In this document: positions 8,915 through 17,973 of the stretch, one piece after another | Position numbering within the stretch: position 1 is the first letter of the stretch | Layout of the letters: every line of letters begins with the position of its first letter | Source of the DNA: Brevibacillus dissolubilis | GTDB taxonomy: Bacteria > Bacillota > Bacilli > Brevibacillales > Brevibacillaceae | Assembly: GCF_006170445.1 (NCBI RefSeq) | Contig: NZ_VCNA01000002.1 | Coordinates: 744,001 to 808,000, forward strand | Length of the DNA stretch: 64,000 bases | Direction: 5' to 3' | Made by a program: the position numbers and the translations under genes | The notes under the pieces: generated by a model | What the model saw: the letters and a program-made list of their open reading frames with translations, nothing else | Databases searched by the model: none | Told to the model about the DNA's origin: nothing

Positions 8915-9382
8915 TTACTTGATCGTGTGGAGACCAGTGGAGCCAAAGCCGCCGCTGCCGCGCTCTGTTTCATCCAAATCGTTTACGACGCTCAGCTCGG
9001 CGCGTAGAACGGGCATGAACAGAAGCTGGGCGATCCGATCCCCTTTTTTCACCGTGAAGGATTCGGTCGGATCGAGATTCTGCAGGAGAACCTGTATCTC
9101 ACCGGTGTAGTCGGAGTCGATCACGCCGACGGCATTGGTCAGCGAAATTCCGTATTTCCAAGCGTTGCCGCTGCGGGGAAAGACGAGTCCGACCACTTCT
9201 GGCGTGGGCATCTGAATGGCGATACCAGTCGGGATTTTGACCCGTTCACCAGGTGCAATCACGACCTCCTCCTCGATGGCTGCTGCCAAGTCGAGTCCTG
9301 CAGAGCCTGCAGTGGCATAGTACGGGATAGGCAGGTCGGTGCCGATCAGCGGCGAGACCGGTTTGATTTTGATGGATAGCAT
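8915..9382 (-). CDS. dut: dUTP diphosphatase (trimeric dUTPase)
   Basis: Hydrolyses dUTP to dUMP and pyrophosphate, keeping uracil out of DNA and feeding thymidylate synthesis. All five trimeric-dUTPase motifs are present in order: AGSAGLDLAA, PRSG, GVIDSDYTGEI (catalytic Asp), KGDRIAQL and the C-terminal RGSGGFGSTG arm. I place the start at ATG 9382 (155 aa) because AAGGAG lies ten bases before it; longer frames overlap the mlpA end and lack a site. The mlpA stop overlaps the 5' region, so the two are probably co-transcribed. Confidence 0.96.
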   Translation of the reverse strand: MLSIKIKPVSPLIGTDLPIPYYATAGSAGLDLAAAIEEEVVIAPGERVKIPTGIAIQMPTPEVVGLVFPRSGNAWKYGISLTNAVGVIDSDYTGEIQVLLQNLDPTESFTVKKGDRIAQLLFMPVLRAELSVVNDLDETERGSGGFGSTGLHTIK

Positions 9383-9407
9383 GGGAACCGTTCTCCTTCT
9401 GACTAGA

Positions 9408-10661
9408 CTAGACAAGTACGTCGGTTTTCATATTGGCAGGGAAAGCTTCGAGCGGGCTAACCATGGAGAGGGCCAGTTGGTTTTTGAAGATGGATTGGGC
9501 GACCCGATGAACGCTCTCGTTGGTCACATCATCGATTCTGGCGGTGATTTCGTCTAAGGTGAGATGGTGTCCAAGAAGCAGTTCGTTTTTGCCGAGTCGG
9601 TTCATCCGGCTGTTGGTGCTCTCTAAACTCAGCATCAGGCTGCCTTTGAGCTGCTCTTTACCTTTATTCAGTTCGCGTGGGGTAATGCCGTTGTTGGTGA
9701 CATCATGCAGCACCTGAGTGACGATATCAAACACTTGGCTGGCATGCTCAGGCGCCGTACCGGTATAGATGTTGAATGTACCTGCTTCTTTGTAGGAAGA
9801 GTGGTAGGAGTAGACAGAGTATGCCAGACCGCGCTCTTCACGCACTTCTTGGAACAGGCGGGAGCTCATAGAGCCACCCAAAATATTGTTTAAGATAATC
9901 AAAGAGTAGATATCCTTATGTCCCACTTGAAAGCCAGGGAATGCCATGCACAGGTGGGCCTGCTCGGTCGCTTTGTGATGGAGGATGGTTTTGCCGGCGA
10001 ACTCCGGCTTGCCGACTTCTACAGGCTGACCGGCACGGGTATAGGTGGAGAACTTTTGTTTGATCGCTTCGATGAGTGCTTCGTCGAAGTTACCTGCTAC
10101 GGTGATGACCGTATTGGATGGCAGGTAACGTTGGTCTATGTATGTAAGCAGGTCTTGACGGGTAAGGCTTCTGAGGACTTCTTCCGTTCCGAGGATCGTA
10201 TAGCCCAGCGGATGGTTGCCGTAGGAGGCTTCTGCGATCAGATCATGCACGAGATCATCTGGTGTGTCTTGATACATGCTGATCTCTTCGATGACGACAT
10301 TCTTCTCTTTTTCCAGTTCGTCACTGTCAAAGGTAGAGTTAAAATACATGTCGCTTAAGATATCCAGCGCGAGATCTGCATGCTGATCAAGAACGCGTGC
10401 GTAATAACAGGTGTACTCTTTGGATGTGAACGCATTCACATTGCCGCCGATTTCGTCAAAGGACTCCGCGATTTCTTTTGCGGAACGACTGGTCGTGCCT
10501 TTGAAAAACATATGCTCAAGGAAATGGGAAATCCCGTTGATCCGGTCATTCTCAAACTTGGAGCCGGTGCCGACCCAGACGCCTAAGGCGACGGAACGGA
10601 CGGTTGGAATTTTTTCGGTGACGATCCGCAGACCGTTTGGGCAAGTATATCGTTGAATCAC
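9408..10661 (-). CDS. mlpA: M16-family zinc protease (YmxG/MlpA)
   Basis: Insulinase-type metalloprotease with the inverted zinc motif HFLEH (H46, E49, H50) and a later RGLAYSVYS segment of the second M16 domain. The product is 417 residues from the GTG at 10661. That start gives MIQRYTCPNG, matching the family N-terminus, and sits 11 bases after AGGAGG; the ATG at 10670 is too close to that site. It lies in its conserved place between ylxY and the dap/spoVF genes. Its substrate is not known from sequence. Confidence 0.93.
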   Translation of the reverse strand: MIQRYTCPNGLRIVTEKIPTVRSVALGVWVGTGSKFENDRINGISHFLEHMFFKGTTSRSAKEIAESFDEIGGNVNAFTSKEYTCYYARVLDQHADLALDILSDMYFNSTFDSDELEKEKNVVIEEISMYQDTPDDLVHDLIAEASYGNHPLGYTILGTEEVLRSLTRQDLLTYIDQRYLPSNTVITVAGNFDEALIEAIKQKFSTYTRAGQPVEVGKPEFAGKTILHHKATEQAHLCMAFPGFQVGHKDIYSLIILNNILGGSMSSRLFQEVREERGLAYSVYSYHSSYKEAGTFNIYTGTAPEHASQVFDIVTQVLHDVTNNGITPRELNKGKEQLKGSLMLSLESTNSRMNRLGKNELLLGHHLTLDEITARIDDVTNESVHRVAQSIFKNQLALSMVSPLEAFPANMKTDVLV

Positions 10662-10760
10662 AAGGATCATATCCTCCTCTATCGAACAGCCTATCCTAAT
10701 AAAAAATAACACTGTCTACTATAGCAAAAAATACCCCCTACTACAATAAGAGCGACTGTA

Positions 10761-11765
10761 TCAATTCCCAGGGGGTTGGTCAAGCCTGCGTGTGCTCAGG
10801 ACTTCCGACACGGTTGTCGGGGTGAGTCCACGCTGTTTCGCCATTTGGAGCATCTGTTTCAAGCCTACTGCCGATGATTCAGTCGGGTGCATCAGGATGA
10901 GCGTGCCGTTGCCGATCCGGGTGCGGATACGCTCCACCATCTGATCGACTGGCGGGTTGCGCCAATCTACGGTGTCTGCTGTCCACAGAATCGTCTTCAT
11001 CTTAAATTCAGCATGGGCGATATCCACGGTGCTTTGGTTAAAGGAGCCGGATGGCGGGGCAAACAGGGTCGGTTTGATGCCGGTTGTCTTTTCGATCACG
11101 GATTGGGTCTTGCCAATCTGCATACGGATCGCTCCAGGCCCCAGTTTGCTCATATCCGGATGGGAATAGGCGTGATTGCCGATCTCATGTCCGCGGTTGG
11201 CAATTTCTTTGGCCAGCTCCGGGTATTTTTTGACCCATGAGCCATCGAGGAAAAAGGTTGTCTTCACCCCTTCTTTGTCCAGGATGTCAAGGATCTGTCC
11301 AAGCTCTTTATTTCCCCAGGCGACATTGACCATGAACGATACGACAGGTTTGCTCTGGTTGCCGCGATAGATCGGATGGGCACCGAGCGATTCCAGCTTC
11401 ACATTCGGCTCCACCTCGCGCCAGACAATCTGTTCTTTCCCCTCCTTCCCCGTCTTCTCCATATTGTTCAGGGTCTCTTCCACGTCTATTACCCAGCCGT
11501 TGTAGCCGGGGGTTGCTTTCCAGACGGGATCGAGATAGGCATCCTGTGGCTTTTGATCCATCGTCTTCTTCCATTCCTCTACCTGTTTGCGTAAGTCTTC
11601 GTCCTGGTCGAGAGGGCGGTCTACCATCGCACTGTCGTGTTTGACCACGCTGATATACTTGTCGACGGGCTGAGATGTGACTACGTTCATCAGTACAAAC
11701 ACCCATCCCATGCTTACGACCAAAAACAGGCCTCTGTTCTTCTTACGTCTCACTCTTCCAATCAC
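10761..11765 (-). CDS. ylxY: YlxY-type sporulation polysaccharide deacetylase-like protein
   Basis: A membrane-anchored protein of 334 residues: short basic N-terminus, one TM helix (about 14-30), a hydrophilic linker, then a NodB-fold domain from about 145. The first NodB motif, normally TFDDG with the catalytic Asp pair, reads VNVAWG here. The second motif keeps the histidines (HAYSH). That pattern is known for the YlxY subfamily and suggests altered or absent deacetylase activity. It is the first gene of the ylxY-mlpA-dut unit and is now divergent from the amine-oxidase-like pair, not next to pnp as in B. subtilis. Confidence 0.9.
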   Translation of the reverse strand: MIGRVRRKKNRGLFLVVSMGWVFVLMNVVTSQPVDKYISVVKHDSAMVDRPLDQDEDLRKQVEEWKKTMDQKPQDAYLDPVWKATPGYNGWVIDVEETLNNMEKTGKEGKEQIVWREVEPNVKLESLGAHPIYRGNQSKPVVSFMVNVAWGNKELGQILDILDKEGVKTTFFLDGSWVKKYPELAKEIANRGHEIGNHAYSHPDMSKLGPGAIRMQIGKTQSVIEKTTGIKPTLFAPPSGSFNQSTVDIAHAEFKMKTILWTADTVDWRNPPVDQMVERIRTRIGNGTLILMHPTESSAVGLKQMLQMAKQRGLTPTTVSEVLSTRRLDQPPGN

Positions 11766-11797
11766 CCTTTGCGTGAATGCTTATCCCTATGATTATG

Positions 11798-11851
11798 CCC
11801 GAACCGGGATATTTTTTGCATGTGTCCGGCATTTCGTCCTTTGTCCCATGT
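11798..11851 (+). repeat. Upstream cassette repeat, copy 1
   Basis: A 54-base segment beginning CCCGAACCGGGATATT and ending TCGTCCTTTGTCCCATGT recurs nearly unchanged at 13720-13774, in each case 155-170 bases before the GTG start of an amine-oxidase-like gene. It starts with an inverted pair (CCCG, AAC loop, CGGG) followed by a T-rich run. The shared distance to the gene suggests a promoter or operator; I cannot assign a sigma factor. Confidence 0.6.
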
Positions 11852-11966
11852 TATGTACAAACCGTGCCCGTTAGAAGTAAGGCTTGTAAAGCCAGTCACA
11901 TGTATGCAATTCGGCACGTATGCATGAGTGATTAGTTCCATCATCCACGAAAGGAGTTGGCTTCTC

Positions 11967-13607
11967 GTGCAACAGGAATGGGAGACAACAGGACTGTCGG
12001 TGCAACTTGAGCCTGTAGGTCCGAACGAGGAAACCTTTCAGAAGTTGCTTCGTACGATCAATAATCATCCCTTGGTGCAAAAATATCTGAGGGGAACACG
12101 TCATCTGCTGCTTTCTTTTGATTGGTTGGATGAGGAAAAAAAGGATGATAGAGGGCACGAATGGGGTTGGGAATGGGACTGGAATGAAAAAGGGCTTTTG
12201 TTTGAGGCATTTCGTGCTATCTATTATGACTATACCCATAATCGAAGTGTAATCGTGACGGGTAATCTGAGACAACCATACTTGCTCAGGGTGGAGACGT
12301 CCAGTATACAGCCGTTGCCCACTGATGAGGAGTTCGCGATGGCTGTGGAGATACTCGAACAAGATGAGGTATTCGGGAGCCTGCTTCAGCAAAATCTCCT
12401 GCGCCCGTATCGGCCGATGCCGCCGCTGATCGAAACGGAGTTACCTGACGGCAGGGTCGAACGAATTCTGGCGGTCGGTCTGCTTCCTTTGTCTGCAGAA
12501 GAGGTTCGGCATGAAATTGTCGGCGTGGACATGGTTCGAGCAACCGTGATCCGTTTTGAAGATGGCGCGCCACCAGGTGCCATTGCCTCAGATATTGTCT
12601 GTGAACCACCCGCGAGCGCTGTACAATCCACTACCAATAAAGGAATCACCGGGCAAGTCAATGTCACCTTCCGATCAGGCGGACAAGTGATTTGGCAATT
12701 CACTGCCATTCGTCCTTCTGCTTCTTCGGGTACCCGTGGCTCGGGAATCGAACTGCGTAATGTCCGCTATCGTGGCCGACTGGTTCTCGCTCGCGCCCAT
12801 GCTCCCATCCTCAACGTCCGCTATCAAAACGATGTATGCGGTCCGTACCGTGACTGGCAATACGAGGAAGGGATGATTGAAGCGGGTCCAGCGCTCCAAG
12901 AAGTCAATTCGTTTCGTGTCACCGCCACCCCTCCCCGCACCATCTTGGATTCGGGGAGAGACGTAGGGAATTTTCGGGGCACGGTTATCTACGTTCAGGG
13001 CTCAGATCTGGTTTTAGTCAACGAAATGGAAGCAGGCTGGTATCGTTATATCAGCGAATGGCGCCTTTCAGCAGATGGCACGATTCGCCCACGCTTTGGC
13101 TTCAGTGCAGTCGCCAACTCTTGTACCTGTAACCGGCACTTTCATCATGTGTATTGGCGGTTCGACTTTGATATCGGTTCGGCTGGCAACAACATGGTGT
13201 GGGAATACAATAGTCCGCCCATCTTCCCGAATCAACCTTGGCATCGTAAATTCTACGAGATCAGACGACAACGCGACCGCCAGAGCAATCGCCAGTGGCT
13301 CGTGATGAACCGTTCAACGCGGAATGGTTATCGCCTCGTCCCAGGTGTTAATGACGGAACGGCGGACGAAGAATTCGGTGTCGGGGATGTGTGGATTCTC
13401 CGCTTTCATTCCGGCGAGTTTGATGACGGTGTTAACAGAACCTCAGGAAGTCCGGAACAGGTAAAAGCCCAGCTGGATCGCTTCCTCAACCGTGAATCCG
13501 TACTCGGTGAAGACGTCGTTCTGTGGTATGCAGCCCACTTCGACCATGCCCCCGGTGGTGAGGGCTCCGCGATCGTGGGCCCCACCTTGCGTCCATTCAA
13601 CTGGTAA
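11967..13607 (+). CDS. Divergent copper amine oxidase-fold protein, paralogue 1
   Basis: A 546-residue protein I align by eye to copper amine oxidases. ELRNVRYRGRLVLARA (262-277) matches the family's x-x-NVxYxGRxVLYRxS stretch; VRYQNDVCGPYRDW (284-297) the VPYGDP region; the segment around 350-400 the cofactor and copper region; and DVVLWYAAHFDH (516-527) to LRPFNW (546) the C-terminal end. The TPQ precursor motif NY[DE]Y is WYRY here (358-361). The copper HxH region is CTCNRHFHHVYWRFDFD (386-402), with two Cys and three His. The N-terminal 210 residues resemble the small N-domains. GTG 11967 follows AAGGAG. No signal peptide is visible. It is opposite to its neighbours and tandem with a paralogue. 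Fold call is moderate; enzymatic activity is uncertain. Confidence 0.68.
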   Translation: MQQEWETTGLSVQLEPVGPNEETFQKLLRTINNHPLVQKYLRGTRHLLLSFDWLDEEKKDDRGHEWGWEWDWNEKGLLFEAFRAIYYDYTHNRSVIVTGNLRQPYLLRVETSSIQPLPTDEEFAMAVEILEQDEVFGSLLQQNLLRPYRPMPPLIETELPDGRVERILAVGLLPLSAEEVRHEIVGVDMVRATVIRFEDGAPPGAIASDIVCEPPASAVQSTTNKGITGQVNVTFRSGGQVIWQFTAIRPSASSGTRGSGIELRNVRYRGRLVLARAHAPILNVRYQNDVCGPYRDWQYEEGMIEAGPALQEVNSFRVTATPPRTILDSGRDVGNFRGTVIYVQGSDLVLVNEMEAGWYRYISEWRLSADGTIRPRFGFSAVANSCTCNRHFHHVYWRFDFDIGSAGNNMVWEYNSPPIFPNQPWHRKFYEIRRQRDRQSNRQWLVMNRSTRNGYRLVPGVNDGTADEEFGVGDVWILRFHSGEFDDGVNRTSGSPEQVKAQLDRFLNRESVLGEDVVLWYAAHFDHAPGGEGSAIVGPTLRPFNW

Positions 13608-13655
13608 ATTCATCTTACCTGCCATTTTTTTCACAAACCTACTTCTACGAAAAAG

Positions 13656-13706
13656 AAAAAAAGCTTGTGCACTCGAAGAATATCTTCGTGTTGCACAGCT
13701 TTTTTC
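13656..13706. terminator. Terminator after amine-oxidase-like gene 1
   Basis: AAAAAAAGCTTGTGCA with TCGAAGA pairs with TCTTCG and TTGCACAGCTTTTTT, a long hairpin with A and T runs on both sides. A nearly identical hairpin follows the second gene, so the terminator was copied with the cassette. Confidence 0.85.
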
Positions 13707-13719
13707 GTTGTTGGTGCGT

Positions 13720-13774
13720 CCCGAACCGGGATATTCTTTTGTACGTGTCCTGCCTTTCGTCCTTTGTCCGATGT
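13720..13774 (+). repeat. Upstream cassette repeat, copy 2
   Basis: Second copy of the element at 11798-11851, starting CCCGAACCGGGATATT and ending TCGTCCTTTGTCCGATGT with about eight differences and one extra base. It starts just after the terminator of gene 1, so the second gene can be transcribed on its own. Confidence 0.6.
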
Positions 13775-13876
13775 GATTAGAAGGAAAACAAACGGCAACC
13801 AATAGGCACCCGTACAGGACTATATGCGTACTAATGGAAGCAAATGGATCAGTATATAGCGAAAGGTGGTATTCTC

Positions 13877-15574
13877 GTGCAACGTGATACGGCTTTCGGA
13901 GAGCTGTCGATAGAGATCCGGCCAATCGGACCTAGTGAGCAGGATTTGGAGCAGCTGATTCGTATCATCGAAGAAAATCCCATGGTGCAATCCTATTTGC
14001 GCGGTACGCGGCATCTATTGCTTTCATTTGAATGGCTGGATGCAGGAAAAATAGAAGGTGAGACCGGGCCAGACACCGAGAATGGGAATGCGCCATATCC
14101 ACCGGACAATGGCCGTGAGTATGGGTATATGGATGGCAGGGATGACCTATACGCGGAAGATGAGGATGAGGAGCTGTTCGTCGCATTCCGTGCGATCTAT
14201 TATGACTATACGAATAACCGTAGCGTTGTGGTGACAGGCGATCTGCGCCAGCCTGACCTCTTGCGGGTGGAGACATCAAGCATACAACCGCTTCCCAATG
14301 CTGAGGAGTTCGCGCTCGCGGTGCGGATGCTGGAGCAGGACCCAGTGATTGGGCGGCAACTGCGGGAAAATCAGATCCGACCATATCGGCCGATGCCGCC
14401 TCTGATTGAGCAGCAACTGCCGGATGGTCAGACAGAGCGGATCTTGGCAGTGGGATTGTTTCCATTAGTTGAAGGAATCAGACATGAGATCGTTGGTGTG
14501 AACATGGTGCGTTCGGTACTGATTCGGTATCGGGATGGTGCGCCACCCCATGCGGTCGCTGGCGAACTGCTTTGTAATCCTCCTTTGCCTGAACGGCAGT
14601 CTACCACAAACCGTGGCATACCTGGGCAGGTGCAGATTATCTTTCGCATCGGGACAGAAGATATATGGAGATTTCTCGCCGTCCGCCCTTCCGCCTCTTC
14701 CGGAACCAACGGCTCAGGGATCGAGCTTCGCAATGTCCGTTTTCGTGGCAAAAAAGTACTCGCCCGCGCACATGTTCCCATCCTCATCGTCCGCTACGAC
14801 CGGGATATCTGCGGTCCATTCCGCGACTGGCAATGGGAAGAAGGCATGATCGAAGCAGGCCCTGCTTTGCAGGAGGTCAACTCGTTCCGCGTGACAGCGA
14901 CGGCCCCGCGCACGATTTTGGAGTCAGACAGTGATTTTGGGAATTTTCTTGGTACGGTTATTCATGTGGAGGGCGGAGACGTCATCCTGACCAATGAGAT
15001 GGAAGCAGGCTGGTACCGCTACATCAGCCAATGGCGCCTGTCTGCTGACGGCATCATCCGTCCTAGGTTTGGCTTTAGTGCGGTTGCCAACTCCTGTACG
15101 TGTAACACCCATCATCATCATGTGTACTGGCGGTTTGATTTTGACATCCGTAATGCTGACAGCAACATGGTATTCGAGTTTAACGACCCGCCGATCATGG
15201 GTGACCGCCACTGGCATCTCATCCGCAATGAGGTCAGGCGCCCCCGAGATCCCGCTCTGAACCGTCAATGGATCGTGATGAACCGCGACTCCAGAGAAGG
15301 CTATTTTCTCATCCCAGGGCCCAATGACGGTACAGAGGATGAGTTCGGCGTAGGTGATGTCTGGGTGCTGCGCTATCACGGCAATGAAATCGATGACGGG
15401 CAGGGCTTCACCACTGATCCGAATAAAGCAAGAGCGAATCTGGACAAATTCCTCACAGGCGAGAATGTGTTTGATAAAGACGTCGTCCTCTGGTATGCGG
15501 CTCACTTCAGTCATGGCCCTGAGACGGGCGGGAGTCATATCGTCGGCCCGACCCTGCGCCCTTCCCGTTGGTAA
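13877..15574 (+). CDS. Divergent copper amine oxidase-fold protein, paralogue 2
   Basis: A 565-residue paralogue of the preceding gene, alike along its whole length. It differs mainly by an acidic, Gly/Asp/Glu-rich insert at about 57-100. Landmarks are in the same order: ELRNVRFRGKKVLARA (283-298), VRYDRDICGPFRDW (305-318), WYRY (379-382) in the place of the TPQ motif, CTCNTHHHHVYWRFDFD (407-423) in the place of the first two copper ligands, and DVVLWYAAHFSH (535-546) for the third. GTG 13877 follows AAGGTGG; the first bases, CTCGTGCAAC, are identical to those of gene 1, which supports both starts. The catalytic-base Asp region reads WQWEEG. No signal peptide or TM helix. Same caution on activity as for gene 1. 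Confidence 0.68.
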   Translation: MQRDTAFGELSIEIRPIGPSEQDLEQLIRIIEENPMVQSYLRGTRHLLLSFEWLDAGKIEGETGPDTENGNAPYPPDNGREYGYMDGRDDLYAEDEDEELFVAFRAIYYDYTNNRSVVVTGDLRQPDLLRVETSSIQPLPNAEEFALAVRMLEQDPVIGRQLRENQIRPYRPMPPLIEQQLPDGQTERILAVGLFPLVEGIRHEIVGVNMVRSVLIRYRDGAPPHAVAGELLCNPPLPERQSTTNRGIPGQVQIIFRIGTEDIWRFLAVRPSASSGTNGSGIELRNVRFRGKKVLARAHVPILIVRYDRDICGPFRDWQWEEGMIEAGPALQEVNSFRVTATAPRTILESDSDFGNFLGTVIHVEGGDVILTNEMEAGWYRYISQWRLSADGIIRPRFGFSAVANSCTCNTHHHHVYWRFDFDIRNADSNMVFEFNDPPIMGDRHWHLIRNEVRRPRDPALNRQWIVMNRDSREGYFLIPGPNDGTEDEFGVGDVWVLRYHGNEIDDGQGFTTDPNKARANLDKFLTGENVFDKDVVLWYAAHFSHGPETGGSHIVGPTLRPSRW

Positions 15575-15613
15575 CTGCGTAAATACACTCGAATCGATTT
15601 TTCTCGATAAAAG

Positions 15614-15664
15614 TAAAAAAAGCTTGTGCACTCGAAGTTATCCTTCGTGTTGCAAAGCTTTTTG
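15614..15664. terminator. Bidirectional terminator between amine-oxidase-like gene 2 and pnp
   Basis: The same hairpin type as at 13656-13706 (AAAAAAAGCTTGTGCA, CGAAG / CTTCG, TTGCAAAGCTTTTT). The minus-strand transcript ends in T7, so it can also end pnp, whose stop lies about 33 bases away. Confidence 0.85.
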
Positions 15665-15696
15665 CTTGTTCTGCGTATATGGCTTCTGAGAAAAAA

Positions 15697-17826
15697 TTAC
15701 TCAGTCGCTTTGGTAGCTGCTTCCGCTGCTTGTGCCTGTTCTTTGAGCACCGCTTTACGGGACAGGTTGACACGGCCTTGCTCGTCGATCTCGGTTACTT
15801 TTACCATGATCTTGTCGCCGACTGCTACCACGTCTTCGGTCTTCGCTACGCGCTCTTCAGCAAGCTGGGAGATGTGGCAGAGACCTTCTTTGCCTTGGAA
15901 AATCTCGATGAACGCGCCGTATTTTTCCACGCGCTTAACGGTACCAAGGTAGGTCTGTCCAACAGCCACTTCACGTACGAGGTCTTCGATAATCTGCTTG
16001 GCACGCAGGTTAGCTTCATGGTTGACAGAAGCGATGAAGATACGGCCATCTTGCTCGATGTCGATCTTAACACCGGTTTCTTCGATGATTTTGTTGATGA
16101 TACGTCCAGATGGTCCGATAACATCGCGGATTTTCTCTGGATTGATCTGCATGGAAAGAATTTTTGGAGCGTGTGGAGAGAGCTCTTTACGAGGCTCGGA
16201 GATGGCTGTGAGCATCTTGTCGAGGATGTGCATACGGCCCGATTTTGCCTGGGTCAATGCTTGCTCAAGAATCTCACGGTTGATCCCCTCGATCTTGATG
16301 TCCATCTGCAGGGCGGTTACACCTTGTGCGGTACCCGCTACCTTGAAGTCCATGTCGCCGAGGTGGTCTTCCATACCTTGGATGTCTGTCAGGATGGAGA
16401 AGTGCTCGCCCTCTTCACTCATGATCAGACCCATCGCAATCCCTGCTACCGGAGCTTTGATCGGTACACCAGCGTCCATCAGAGCGAGTACGCTTGCGCA
16501 GATTGATGCTTGAGAAGTAGAACCATTGGATTCCACAACTTCGGATACGAGGCGGATGGTATATGGGAAATCTTTTTCAGACGGGATGATTGGTTCAATC
16601 GCACGCTCACCCAATGCACCGTGACCGATTTCACGACGGCCTGGAGGACGCAGTGGACGTGCTTCCCCTACGCTGTACGGCGGGAAGTTGTAGTGGTGCA
16701 TAAAACGCTTGGATTCTTCGAGACCAAGACCATCGAGGATCTGTACGTCACCGAGCGCACCAAGAGTACATACGCTGAGCGCCTGTGTCTGACCACGGGT
16801 GAAGAGACCGGAACCATGTGTACGGGACAGAATCGCAACTTCGCTTGAAATCGGACGGATTTCGTCGAGTGCCCGTCCATCTGGGCGGATTTTTTCGTGG
16901 GTGATCAGGCGGCGTACTTCTTCCTTCACGATGTTGTAAAGGATTTCGTCTACCACTTTCATCTGCTCTGCATAGGTTTCTGCAAAATGCTCGCGGGTCT
17001 CTGCTTTGACAGCATCGATCGCTTCTGCACGAGCATGCTTTTCTTCGATCCGAACAGCTTCACGGATTTTCGCATCTGCGAATTGACGGACAGCTGTATC
17101 GATCTCAGGATCTACACTGTGCAGAATCACTTCCATTTTTTCTTTGCCGATCTCTGCTACGATTTGGTTTTGGAAATCGACGATTTGTTGGATGATGCTG
17201 TGACCATACATGATCGCTTCAAGCATCACTTCTTCTGGTACTTCGTTCGCGCCTGCTTCAACCATGTTGATTGCATCACGGGTACCAGCCACGACGAGGT
17301 GGATGTCACTCTTCTCTTGCTGTTCAACGGTTGGGTTGGCGATCAGCTGACCGTCTACACGGCCTACGATGATCCCGCCGATTGGACCGTTAAACGGAAT
17401 CTCAGACGTGCAAAGTGCCGCTGATACCCCGATCATCGCTGCCATCTCTGGAGAGCAATCCTGATCAACGGAAAGTACAGTCGCGACGACTTGTACATCG
17501 TTACGGAAGCCTTCAGAGAAAAGCGGGCGAATCGGACGGTCGATCAGACGGCTCGCAAGGATTGCCTTTTCGCTTGGACGGCCTTCACGCTTGATGAAGC
17601 CGCCTGGGATTTTCCCTACCGCATAGAGGCGTTCTTCGTAGTTGACGGTGAGCGGGAAGAAGTCTAAGTCCTTCGGCTCTTTGGAGACGGTTACGGCAGC
17701 CAGTACTGCTGTCTCACCGTAGCGAACCAGTACCGATCCTGCTGCTTGCTTCGCGATTTTACCGAATTCAAGCGTCAGGGGACGGCCTGCCCAATCAAAA
17801 GTGTATGTACGGAATTGTTGCTCCAT
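15697..17826 (-). CDS. pnp: Polyribonucleotide nucleotidyltransferase (PNPase)
   Basis: Phosphorolytic 3'-5' exoribonuclease and poly(A)-like polymerase of the RNA degradosome. Two RNase PH-like domains (about 1-215 and 310-545; APGRREIG-type motif reads [16 protein letters not shown]) are followed by a KH domain (about 555-615) and an S1 domain (about 620-690), then a short Ala/Glu/Lys tail. Its 709 residues match B. subtilis PNPase. ATG 17826 follows AAAGGAGGAC. It lies after rpsO in the classical pair, with an rpsO terminator in between. Confidence 0.98.
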   Translation of the reverse strand: MEQQFRTYTFDWAGRPLTLEFGKIAKQAAGSVLVRYGETAVLAAVTVSKEPKDLDFFPLTVNYEERLYAVGKIPGGFIKREGRPSEKAILASRLIDRPIRPLFSEGFRNDVQVVATVLSVDQDCSPEMAAMIGVSAALCTSEIPFNGPIGGIIVGRVDGQLIANPTVEQQEKSDIHLVVAGTRDAINMVEAGANEVPEEVMLEAIMYGHSIIQQIVDFQNQIVAEIGKEKMEVILHSVDPEIDTAVRQFADAKIREAVRIEEKHARAEAIDAVKAETREHFAETYAEQMKVVDEILYNIVKEEVRRLITHEKIRPDGRALDEIRPISSEVAILSRTHGSGLFTRGQTQALSVCTLGALGDVQILDGLGLEESKRFMHHYNFPPYSVGEARPLRPPGRREIGHGALGERAIEPIIPSEKDFPYTIRLVSEVVESNGSTSQASICASVLALMDAGVPIKAPVAGIAMGLIMSEEGEHFSILTDIQGMEDHLGDMDFKVAGTAQGVTALQMDIKIEGINREILEQALTQAKSGRMHILDKMLTAISEPRKELSPHAPKILSMQINPEKIRDVIGPSGRIINKIIEETGVKIDIEQDGRIFIASVNHEANLRAKQIIEDLVREVAVGQTYLGTVKRVEKYGAFIEIFQGKEGLCHISQLAEERVAKTEDVVAVGDKIMVKVTEIDEQGRVNLSRKAVLKEQAQAAEAATKATE

Positions 17827-17924
17827 GTGTTAGCAGTCCTCCTTTACTGATATGATGCCCTTAAGTTGATTTTCTTCTACTTCTATGTATTATTTCCTGC
17901 AAATCAGAAAATAAAAATGAATAA

Positions 17925-17955
17925 CAGAAAAAGCGGGATGAACCCGCTTTTTTCT
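17925..17955 (-). terminator. Terminator between rpsO and pnp
   Basis: CAGAAAAAGCGGG, a short loop and CCCGCTTTTTTCTG form a near-perfect hairpin with A and T runs, 19 bases after the rpsO stop. Some read-through or a separate promoter must feed pnp; I see no clear promoter in the remaining 98 bases. Confidence 0.85.
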
Positions 17956-17973
17956 GTGACAGTACGCCTGCTA

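Noticed and set aside
11798-11818. CCCGAACCGGG followed by T-rich run as a terminator
   Set aside because: The stem is only four pairs, no gene ends before it on the + strand, and a second copy lies at the same distance before the paralogue, so a regulatory element fits better.
16600-16720. Possible frameshift in pnp
   Set aside because: The stretch reads [23 protein letters not shown], which fits the normal PNPase motif in a single frame.
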